Origin: Raffaelea ambrosiae
Taxonomy: Eukaryota; Ascomycota; Sordariomycetes; Ophiostomatales; Ophiostomataceae
Assembly (NCBI GenBank): GCA_002778195.1
Contig: PCDI01000001.1
Span: 2,182,939 to 2,246,938, forward strand
Direction: 5' to 3'
DNA length: 64,000 nucleotides
Of this stretch, positions 55,798 through 64,000 are shown piece by piece. Under the pieces are notes generated by a model. It had not been told where the DNA came from. It saw only the letters and a program-made list of their open reading frames with translations, and did not search any database. The position numbers and the translations under genes are program-made. Within the stretch, counting starts at the first letter, position 1. Every line of letters starts with the position of its first letter.

Positions 55798-58413
55798 CTA
55801 CGCTCCGTCCACTGTCTGTTCGTCGTGATCCGTAAGAACTCGGTCCAGCCACAGCGTAGGATTCAGGAGATATTCCTCTTGCTGTACCTGCAGCATGGCG
55901 TCGGCATCGGCATCGGCCCCCGGGTCCGCTGCCGCGGCTCCCGCGCCGGTGCCGACTTGGATTGGGGGTGGGTCTCCCTGGGTAGGTCCCATGGGCTGTC
56001 CTTGCGGTCCTTGCGATCCCTGGAGCCCCTGGAGCCCATGGAGCCCCTGGAGCCCGAGCCCCTGCCCCTGGGCCTGGGCCTGCTGGGACAGAAACGTCCC
56101 ACCGCCATGGCTCGGGGAGAAGGTCGCCTGGAACGTCCGCATTCCGCTGGCCAGCCGGGCAAAGACACTGTCGGCAGACGACGGCTCGCCGACCTCGGCC
56201 GCGGCGGCCAGCTCCAGCTTCTCGGCCGTGCTGGCCAGGAGGGCGGGCAAGTCGACGAGCCGGCGCACGGCCGTCAGGTCCCAGCCCAGCTCGCTGAGCG
56301 CGCAAAAGTTGTGCAGCGTGGCGATGCAGCGGGCCAGCTGGGCCCACTGGATGATGGAGACGCCCAGAAACTCGGACGGCGAGAGCGTCAGAAAGGTCGA
56401 CGTGCACGACTTGATGGCCAGCGCCGACTGCCAAAAGTGCCACAGACGCGCGGGCGGGCCGCCGCTGGTCGGCGGCGGCGCGCCGGCAATTTCCTGGGCG
56501 TGGACGGTCTCGATGATGCACAGCTCGGTGAAGTAGGTATGGACGAGGGGGACTGTCATGTTAGGAAAAGAAACAAGGTTAGACGTAGCCTGGGTAGTCT
56601 GGGTTGTCTGGGTAGTCTGGGTTGTCTGGGTAGTCTGGTGTACGTACAAACATTGTGCTGAAAGGCCGGCGGAATCGAGGCCCGCAGGTCTTGCAGCTGG
56701 ACCATCAGCGTCTTGATGTACAGGAGCACCGGCGCCGGGAGCACCGGCGCGGGCGGCTGGTCGGGCAGCTGGCAGCGCTCGCAGGCCTGGACGGCCTTGA
56801 TGGACAGCAGCTGCAGGCGCACCTGGAAGGCCAGGATGCCGTCGGACAGGCACGCCGGGTGGGCGCTGCTGAGGGTGACCGCCGCCAGGCAGTCGTCCAG
56901 CGGCGGCAGCCAGCGCGGCGCGTCGACGTCGCCAAAGTAGGCCGCGACGGCCGAGCCGAGCAGGAAGCAGCCCAGGACCGCCCTCTGGCACGCGAGCCGC
57001 AGCGGGGCGTCGACGGCCCACTCGGCGGGGGGGGCGCCGTCGGTGTGGTGGTGGGACGCCTGCGCGCCGCTGCCCGGATCGAAGAGACTGGCCATCGAGC
57101 TCGGCCGGGGGCCGCTCGCCGGTGCCGCCGCCGCCGCCGCCGCCTGTGTGCGGCTGAGCTCGTTGGCCAGGGCGACGGCCAGCATCATCAGCCGCGACGG
57201 GTTGCTGCTGCTGCTGCTGCTGCTGTGCAGGTGGTCCCAGCCCCAGGCGATGTAGGTGAGGAGGCTCGTGAGCAGGTCCAGCTTGTGGCGTACGGCGGCG
57301 TGTGCGGGGCGCGCGGACGGCGGCGGCGACAGCGGCGACAGCGGCGACAGCGGCAGACAGGCGGCCTCCAGGAGCACGCGCTTCAGCTCGACGGCCCGGG
57401 CCCGCCGCTCGGCCAGGGACGGGGCCGCCACGCAGACGATGGCGCGCAGCAGGAGCGGCCATTCCTGGCGCAGCTGCTCGGCGGTGACGTGGGCCGGCAG
57501 GTGCACAAACGCGCAGTGGTGCAGCTTGTGTCGCCGGAAGGCCTCGAGACACGCTGCCGCGGTGTCGGGCGTGTCGGGCGTGTCGGGCGTGTCGGGCGGC
57601 CCGGCCGTCGCCGTCGTGCACAGGGCGGGCCAGCCGGGCGGTGTGGTCGCGGCCGGCGTGGACAGGGCGGGCCAGCCGGGATGTGTGGTCGCGGCCGGCG
57701 TGGGCAGGGGCTGTTGGAGCCGCGGTGGGCTGGCCAGGGCCGGAAAGGGGTCGCTCGCCCGCGACCACCACGCCGTGTCCATGGCGTCGTGGCGCCGACG
57801 GTCGTCCTCGTCTTCGTCGCCAAAGAGCAGGCCGTGGCCGCCACCGCCCGCCTCGGACGCCAGGCGCCCTGTGTGGGGGGCGCCGTCCCCGTGGTCGCCG
57901 GGCGTGTCGTCGGGCGTGGGGCGGTCGCCCGGCTGGCCGGGCAGGCTGGCCGGCGTGGCCATCCGCGTCTGTCCGCCAGGCCGCGCCTGTCCGTCGGCCC
58001 ACGGCTCCTGCGACGGGCTGCGGCGGGCGGCGGGCTCGCCCAGCGGGATGTGGTTCGCCTGCAGCAGCGACATGAGCTGGCCCAGCGTGCCCTCGAGCTT
58101 GGCGATGCGGGCGTCCGATGCGCTCGGCGAGGCCGACGACGGCTGTCTCCGGGCGTCGTGGCGGCGACGCAGTGCGTCGGCCGTTTGGCATGTGCGTTGG
58201 AGACGATGGCACCTGGGGGGGGGGGGCGCGTGTCCACGTTTCCTTGTCAGCTGCTCGGTCGTTCTGCGCCCAGAGGGCCCGCCAGTATATCATCACGGGG
58301 CCAGGACCAACGCACCTTTCGCATCCATCGCCGCTGGGCCGCGGCACACACCGGCACTTGGTCTTGACACAGGCCAGACACGCCTGGCCGTACTGTGCAG
58401 ACCGGCCTGCCAT
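55798..58413 (-). CDS. Zn(2)-Cys(6) transcription factor, three exons
   Basis: Exons 58413-58316, 58212-56648 and 56552-55798 on the minus strand; 805 residues, phases consistent. The zinc cluster spans intron 1 and reads C-LA-C-VKTKCR-C-VPRPSGDG-C-ER-C-HRLQRT-C (CX2CX6CX8CX2CX6C, residues about 12-42). After it comes a coiled segment ARIAKLEGTLGQLMSLLQ, a long Pro/Ala-rich stretch with TPAATT and PDT repeats, and a helical fungal regulatory domain from about residue 240. The C-terminal 100 residues are Gln/Gly-rich. Intron 2 contains a short repeat tract. The most likely target is the divergent HR-PKS and the cluster, but that is inference. Confidence 0.85.
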   Translation of the reverse strand: MAGRSAQYGQACLACVKTKCRCVPRPSGDGCERCVGPGPVMIYWRALWAQNDRAADKETWTRAPPPQVPSSPTHMPNGRRTASPPRRPETAVVGLAERIGRPHRQARGHAGPAHVAAAGEPHPAGRARRPPQPVAGAVGRRTGAAWRTDADGHAGQPARPAGRPPHARRHARRPRGRRPPHRAPGVRGGRWRPRPALWRRRRGRPSAPRRHGHGVVVAGERPLSGPGQPTAAPTAPAHAGRDHTSRLARPVHAGRDHTARLARPVHDGDGRAARHARHARHARHRGSVSRGLPATQAAPLRVCAPAGPRHRRAAAPGMAAPAARHRLRGGPVPGRAAGPGRRAEARAPGGRLSAAVAAVAAVAAAVRAPRTRRRTPQAGPAHEPPHLHRLGLGPPAQQQQQQQQPVAADDAGRRPGQRAQPHTGGGGGGGTGERPPAELDGQSLRSGQRRAGVPPPHRRRPPRRVGRRRPAAARVPEGGPGLLPARLGRRGLLWRRRRAALAAAAGRLPGGGHPQQRPPGVPVRRHPGLPGAPAAAVHQGRPGLRALPAARPAARAGAPGAGAPVHQDADGPAARPAGLDSAGLSAQCLYVHQTTQTTQTTQTTQTTQATSNLVSFPNMTVPLVHTYFTELCIIETVHAQEIAGAPPPTSGGPPARLWHFWQSALAIKSCTSTFLTLSPSEFLGVSIIQWAQLARCIATLHNFCALSELGWDLTAVRRLVDLPALLASTAEKLELAAAAEVGEPSSADSVFARLASGMRTFQATFSPSHGGGTFLSQQAQAQGQGLGLQGLHGLQGLQGSQGPQGQPMGPTQGDPPPIQVGTGAGAAAADPGADADADAMLQVQQEEYLLNPTLWLDRVLTDHDEQTVDGA
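56585..56638. repeat. 18-bp repeat inside intron 2 of the regulator
   Basis: Three copies of a tgggtagtctgggttgtc-type unit fill most of the 95-bp intron. Confidence 0.85.
57565..57601. repeat. 9-bp repeat (gtgtcgggc) encoding PDT units
   Basis: Four copies in the disordered part of the third regulator. Confidence 0.85.
57618..57706. repeat. 42-bp repeat in the regulator's disordered region
   Basis: Two imperfect copies encode the pattern TPAATT.PGWPAL. Confidence 0.8.
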
Positions 58414-59744
58414 GGCTTTGCGTGCGTTCTTTCCGTGCTTTCCTGCGGGAGGGTGGATGCTCCTGGGACTGGAAGGGGCAGGATGGCGGGTGTCGTGGCA
58501 GAGGTCGTTGTGGATTGGCGGGTGGAGGGGGGGGAGGGATGATACTATGTAAGCAATGGCCAAGCTCAGGAGGAAGCCAACCATTCGCCAGGGCCTCAGG
58601 CGGGGCGGGGCTCGGGCGGGCACTAAGAATAGCAGTCGTTCGCAACGGCGCCAGCCTTGTTCCACATGCTTAGTGGGCTTTGGAATCACCCCAAGGGCGA
58701 ATTTCGCCTTGTGGAGCCAAGGGCCAACGTTTGTCCACATCGTTCCCGGCCCGCCAGCTAACAACACTACGAGTACATTCTCGCTCGGCACACGGCAGAG
58801 TTGCATGCGAGGCGTCGCACCACCTTTGCATTCTGGTGTGCGCCGCGGGCGATCGTTGCTGCTTGCAGCATCCGCGGGGGCCCATCTGGGTTTGTCCACT
58901 TGCTGATGCGCCCTGGTCGAAACCTCGAAACCCGGACGAGGCCCAGAAGTCTCCGTTTTTTTTTTGTGATTGCCTCTGTCGATCCGTCTGATGCGTAGCG
59001 CGAGTAGGATTGCCTGCCGCGAAGGAGCCATCCCAATCCTGCCACGGGTCCCGGCGCCGGGGCGCTGGAAGCATGACAACAAATGTCCGACCGCGTAGCC
59101 CCATTGGGGCGGCATGAGGGAGCCTGGAGACCAGAGCCCCCCCCTATTCATCCCATCGACGTTGCATGCGGGTACCTTGCCCGCGCCACCTCGCCTGGGC
59201 AGGAGAACGACACCCTGCTGCCGCCGGGACAACGTTTGCGAGCCGGACATAGTTTTGCGCGAGGCTGTCCCTGCGCTCGGTCAGCATCCCAGCCGGTTGG
59301 CACGTGCTGCGCGACGTTGTCGACACTCCTGCGGCAAATCGGACTCTCCTGCAGGAGCGGACTATCAACCGTTCAGTCGGTATCGCTGGGTCCGTTGTCG
59401 CGAGGCGTGGACCACAGCCTTCTGGCGTGGTGTCTATAAGACACGCGGGCCGTCAGAAGCATGGCCACCATACCGAACCCAAAAAAACCAATTGCTTCGT
59501 GTTTCTCGTGATGTACATCATAGGCCTGGAGAAGAAGAGCCCAGCAGCCACTGCCGTTGCACCATCCAGCCCCTGAAATTCTGAAATTCCGCTTCGATCC
59601 CCCAAGACTGGCCGTTGCCTCCATTCGAAACACCCCGCCACAGACGCCCCTTTACCAAACGTCGACTTCGGTCTCCTCCTCTCTTCTACGCCCGTCCATC
59701 CTTGCCCGGGACACCGCGTGGCCCAAGTCCAACCTACGCACACC
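58414..59744. promoter_or_regulatory. Divergent promoter region, third regulator / HR-PKS
   Basis: Non-coding 1.3 kb. A TATA-like ctataag near 59434-59440 lies about 305 bp before the HR-PKS start. No clear palindrome was found. Confidence 0.5.
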
Positions 59745-61014
59745 ATGGACACCGACGACAGCGAGTGGGCCAGCGAGCCCATTGCCATCATCGGCATGAG
59801 CTGCAAGTTCTCGGGCGGTGCCAGCAGCCCGGACAAGCTCTGGGACCTCATGGCGTCTGGACAGACCGGCTGGAGCCCGATCCCCGCGGACCGGTTTAGC
59901 CTCCAGGGTGCCTACCACCCCAACCACGAGCGGACGAGCACGGTAGGCCGCCCCGCCCACTCTTCTCTTGCCTCGTGGGTCCCTTGGCTGACACGCACAC
60001 ACGCTGTATAGACACACGTCCGAGGCGCCCACTTTCTCGACGACGACGTGGCCGCCTTCGACGCCGCCTTCTTCAACTACTCGGCCGAGATGGCCCAGGC
60101 CGTCGACCCGCAGTTCCGTCTGCAGCTCGAGTCGACCTATGAGGCCTTGGAGAATGGTACATCCCCCCTGGCGGGCCCTCGCGTTCAAGCTCACCTCTGC
60201 TAAGATCTTCTTCTTCTTCTCCACCCCNNNNNNNNNNNNNNNNNNNNNNNNNNNNNNNNNNNNNNNNNNNNNNNNNNNNNNNNNNNNNNNNNNNNNNNNN
60301 NNGGCCTCCCCCTCGCCGAGGTCGCCGGCTCGCAGACGTCCGTGTTCGCGGGCGTCTTCACGCACGACTACCAGGAGGGCATCATCCGCGACGAGGACCG
60401 GCTGCCGCGGTTCAACGTGGTGGGCACGTGGAGCCCGATGTCGTCGAACCGCATCTCGCACTTTTTCGACTTCCGCGGCGCCAGCATGACGCTCGAGACC
60501 GGCTGCTCGACCACGCTGGTGGCGCTGCACCAGGCCATGCAGACGCTGCGCAGCGGCGAGGCCGACATGTCGGTCGTGACCGGCGCCAACGTCATGCTCA
60601 ACCCGGACACCTTCAAGGTCATCGGGTCGCTCGGGATGCTGTCGCCGGACGGCCGGTCGTTTGCGTTTGACGCGCGCGCCAACGGCTACGGCCGCGGCGA
60701 GGGCGTGGCCACGCTCGTGCTCAAGCGGCTCGCCGACGCGCTCGCCCACAACGACCCCGTCCGCGCCGTCATCCGCGAGACCGCCCTCAACCAGGACGGC
60801 CGCACCGACACCATCACCACGCCCTCCGGCGCCGCCCAGGTCGACCTCATGCGCGCCTGCTACCGCCGCGCCGGCCTCGACCCCCGTGGCACCCAGTACT
60901 TTGAGGCCCACGGCACCGGCACCCCCACCGGCGACCCCATCGAGGCCGCCGCCATGGCCGCCATCTTCGGCGCCGGCCGCGACGCCCCCGACCAGTTCCT
61001 CCGCATCGGCTCCG

Positions 61015-61046
<32 letters not shown>

Positions 61047-64000
61047 TCCGGCCTGGCCGCCATGGTCAAGGGCGTCCTCTGCCTCGAGCGCGGCCTCATC
61101 CCGCCCACGGTCAACTACGAGGTGCCCAACCCCAAGCTGCAGCTGGCCGCGTGGCGCCTCAAGGTCGCCACCGCCATGGAGCCGTGGCCGGCCAGCCTGG
61201 TCGCCGGCGGGCCGCCCCGCATGTCCATCAACAACTTTGGCTACGGCGGCTCCAACGCGCACGTCATCCTGGAGAGCGCCGAGCCGTGGACGTCGACGCC
61301 CGACTTTGGCTTCGGTGGCACCAACGGGTACACCAACGGTGACACCAACGGGCACACCAACGGGCAGGGCGCCAACCACAACACGCCCGACACCGCCAAG
61401 GTGCTCGTCCTGAGCGCCCGCGACGAGCGCGGCTGCCAGCAGCTGGTCGCGGACCTCCAGTCGTACCTGGAGCGCAAAAAGACGTCGGTGACGACCCCCC
61501 AGGCCGCCGAGCAGCTGCTCCGCAATCTCGCCTACACGCTGGGCGAGCGCCGCACCCTCTTTTCCTGGGTGGCCGCGCACCAGGTGCGTTGTGGGGAGAA
61601 CAGTGCGTCGCCGTCGTCGTCGTCGTCGTCGTCGTCCCCGTCGTCCCCCCTGGACGCCGCCATCCAGGCCCTCGGCGCGCCGCACTTCAAGCCCACCCGC
61701 CGGTCGGCGACCACGCCGCCCCGCATCGGCATGGTCTTCACCGGCCAGGGCGCGCAGTGGTACGCCATGGGCCGCGAGCTGCTGGCCGAGTACCCCGTCT
61801 TCCGGCGCTCGATCGAGGAGTCCGAGGCGTGTCTGCGCCAGTTCGGCGCCGACTGGTCGCTGCGGGAGGAGCTGGCCGCCCGCGACGCCCGGTCCACCCG
61901 CGTCCACGCGACCAGCGTCAGCATCCCCATCTGCGTCGCCGTGCAGATCGCCCTGGTGCGCCTGCTGGCCGCCTGGGGCATCACGCCCACGGCCGTCACC
62001 AGCCACTCGTCCGGCGAGATCGCCGCCGCCTACGCGGCCGGCGCGCTCACCCACCGCCAGGCCATGGCCGCGGCCTACTTCCGCGCCAAGCTGGCCGCCG
62101 ACAACGAGGCCCACCAGGCGCCCGGCGCGCCCAAGGGCGGCATGGCGGCCGTCGGGCTGGGCACGCAGGACGCCCAGGCGTACCTCGACCGCGTCCGGTC
62201 GACCGGCCAGGCCGTGATTGCCTGCGTCAACAGCCCGCAGAGCGTCACGGTCTCGGGCGACGCCGACGCCGTGCAGGCGATTGTCGACCTCTGCCAGCAG
62301 GACGGCGTGTTTGCGCGTCGTCTGCGCGTCCAGCAGGCCTACCACTCGCACTTCATGGCGCCCTTTGCCGAGGCGTACCGCGCGAGCCTGCGCCAGGAGA
62401 TGGCGCGGACCGCCCCGAAGAACCCCCCGACCGCGCTCAAGGCCGCCTTCTCGTCGGCCGTCACGGGCGGCCGCATGACCCGCGTGCAGGACATTGCCAG
62501 CCCCGACCACTGGGTGCGCAGCCTGGTGCAGCCGGTCGAGTTTGTCGACGCCTTCACCGACATGGTGCGCGGCGGCCACCCGGACGACCCGGACGACGAC
62601 CCCACCGGCCGCCGCGTCGACGTGCTGCTCGAGGTCGGCCCGCACACGGCCCTCGGCGGGCCCATCCGCGAGATCCTGGCGCAGCCCGACTTTGCCGACC
62701 TCGGGCCGTCGCCGCTGCCCTACTGGGGCTGCCTGGTCCGCGACGAGCACGCCGGCGACAGCATGCGCGCCGCGGCGCTGCACCTGTTCCGCGCGGGCCT
62801 GCCGCTCTCCATGCGCGCCATCAACTTTCCGCGCGCGGACGGCGACGCCGACCACGACGCCCAGGTCCTCACCGACCTGCCGGCGTACCCCTGGAACCAC
62901 GCGATCCGCCACTTCCAGGAAGCCCGCCTCAACCGCGCCATCCGCGCGCGCAGCCAGCCGCCGCACGAGCTGCTCGGCATGCCCGTCCCCGGCACCGACC
63001 CGCGCACGGAGGCCGTGTGGCGCCGCATCCTGCGCGTCAGCGAGACCCCCTGGATCCGCGACCACATGGTGCAGGGCAGCATCGTCTTCCCCGGCGCCGG
63101 CTCGCTCTGCCTGGCCATCGAGGCGGCCCGCCAGCTGGACGCGGAGGAGGCTGTGGGCACACCGGACGCGCCGCCCGTCTCGGGCGTCCGCCTGCGCGAC
63201 ATCCGCTTCCTGTTCGCCCTCGTCGTGCCGGACGGGGCCGACGGCGTCGAGATCCGGACCACGCTCCGGCCGGCCGTGCCCGGGCAGAAGGACGGCGGCG
63301 GCCCCTGGCGCCGATTCGAGATCGCGACCGTCACGCTCGAGAACAAGTGGACGCTGCACGCCGAGGGCATGATCCTGGTGGAACGGGGAGAAGTCGCCGC
63401 CGCCGCCGCCGCCGCCGCGCCGGCCCTCGCTTCCTCCATGGGCCCCCTGTCGGCCTACACGCGCCACAAGGACCCCCAGGACATGTTTGCCAACCTGCGC
63501 GCCCGCGGCGTCTACCACGGGCCCCTGTTCCAGAACACGACCAAGATTGTCCAGGACGGCTGGACGCCGCGGTCCCTCAGCGACATCACCGTCCGCCACG
63601 AGGCCTCGACCGACACCGACCCGGCCCAGGCTGCCGCCACCACCCTGCTGCACCCCATCACCCTCGACGCCGTCGTCGTCGCCTTCTACGCCACGCTGCC
63701 CGGCCTGGGCGCCGCCCAGCCCGACCCCAAGCTGCCCCGGTCCATCGCCTCGCTGTGGGTGTCCAGCGCCATCCCCCGCCAGCCCGGCCACACCCTGCGC
63801 TGCGACACGAGCCTGCTGCGCGACGACGCCCAGAGCGGCTGTGTGGACATCACCGTCGCCGACGGCGCCACCAGCGCCCCCGTCCTCCAGATGCAGGGGC
63901 TCGAGTGTGCCTCGCTGGGCCGGGGCAGCGGGGCCGCCGCCGCCGCCGGCAAGAGCAGCCACGCGGCCGCCGCCACGGCCCGGGAGCAGGGCATGTGCAG
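59745..64000 (+). CDS. Highly reducing polyketide synthase, 5' part (KS-MAT-DH...), runs off the window
   Basis: Exon 1 59745-59942, exon 2 60012-60156, then an intron whose 3' end falls in the N gap, and a long third exon from about 60303 to the window end. KS: PIAIIGMSCKFSGG at the start, active-site ETGCSTTLVALHQA, EAHGTGTPTGDP and SVKTNVGHTEAASG. A (GYTN/GDTN/GHTN)n linker follows, then MAT with FTGQGAQWYAMG, nucleophile SHSSGE, and QQAYHSHFM. The dehydratase N-terminal half opens with HELLGMPVPG and WIRDHMVQGSIVFPGAGSL. Reducing domains beyond the DH are not visible here. HR-PKSs make partly reduced chains, and with an NR-PKS such chains often serve as SAT-loaded starters. The gap hides about 75 bp, so the splice site and a few KS residues are unknown. 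Confidence 0.9.
60228..60302. other. Assembly gap of 75 N
   Basis: Run of 75 unknown bases at the 3' end of HR-PKS intron 2, after a TTC-repeat tract; the true length is unknown. Confidence 0.99.
61312..61370. repeat. 12-bp tandem repeat in the HR-PKS KS-MAT linker
   Basis: Four imperfect copies of caccaacgggta-type units encode a Gly/Thr/Asn linker. Confidence 0.85.

Noticed and set aside
61990..62040. MAT active site SHSSGE instead of GHSXG in the HR-PKS as a sign of inactivity
   Set aside because: To my knowledge the serine variant at this position is common in active fungal HR-PKSs, and the nucleophile and neighbouring residues are intact.

Overview
The window is nuclear DNA from a filamentous ascomycete, probably a Sordariomycete-like Pezizomycotina (class inferred from style only). 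The evidence is short GT-AG introns with CTAAC/CTGAC-type branch points, GC-rich coding sequence with acidic codon runs, Zn2Cys6 regulators, and iterative type I polyketide synthases (PKSs) with fungal domain orders. About 21 protein genes can be supported. No RNA genes, CRISPR arrays or intact transposons were seen.

Layout. The left edge (0-4 kb) holds two housekeeping-like genes, a Gfo/Idh/MocA oxidoreductase and a TANGO2/NRDE protein. A five-exon Zn2Cys6 regulator (4.7-6.9 kb) and 3 kb of gene-free DNA follow. From about 9.9 kb to the right edge the window is one dense secondary-metabolite locus. In order it contains: FSH1-type serine hydrolase; SnoaL/NTF2-like protein; dearomatising-type FAD monooxygenase divergent from non-reducing PKS 1 (SAT-KS-MAT-PT-ACP-R); second FAD monooxygenase; DUF3237-like secreted protein; Fe(II)/2-oxoglutarate oxygenase; EthD-domain protein; non-reducing PKS 2 (SAT-KS-MAT-PT-ACP-CMeT-TE); BAHD acyltransferase fused to an enoyl-CoA hydratase; AflR-type regulatory domain lacking a zinc cluster; O-methyltransferase; second FSH1 hydrolase; AflR-type Zn2Cys6 regulator; enoyl reductase; 14-TM MFS exporter; a further Zn2Cys6 regulator; and the first half of a highly reducing PKS that runs off the right end.

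Working model (inference). The set looks like an azaphilone- or tropolonoid-type pathway. The HR-PKS, perhaps helped by the trans enoyl reductase, makes a reduced starter. NR-PKS 1 extends it and releases an aldehyde through its R domain. The adjacent FAD monooxygenase dearomatises that product. NR-PKS 2 makes a C-methylated aromatic acid released by its esterase-like TE. The acyltransferase joins an acyl group to the core, and the oxygenases, methyltransferase and small proteins tailor it. The product is not identifiable from sequence alone.

Caveats. NR-PKS 2 is split by a perfect 95-bp tandem duplication that shifts the frame. The assembly is chimeric around 40.28-40.46 kb: there is a poly-A join, one N, a repeated copy of the acyltransferase 5' end, and an inverted copy of methyltransferase sequence. 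A 75-N gap lies at an intron/exon junction of the HR-PKS. The 95-bp duplication could therefore be a real mutation or an assembly error.
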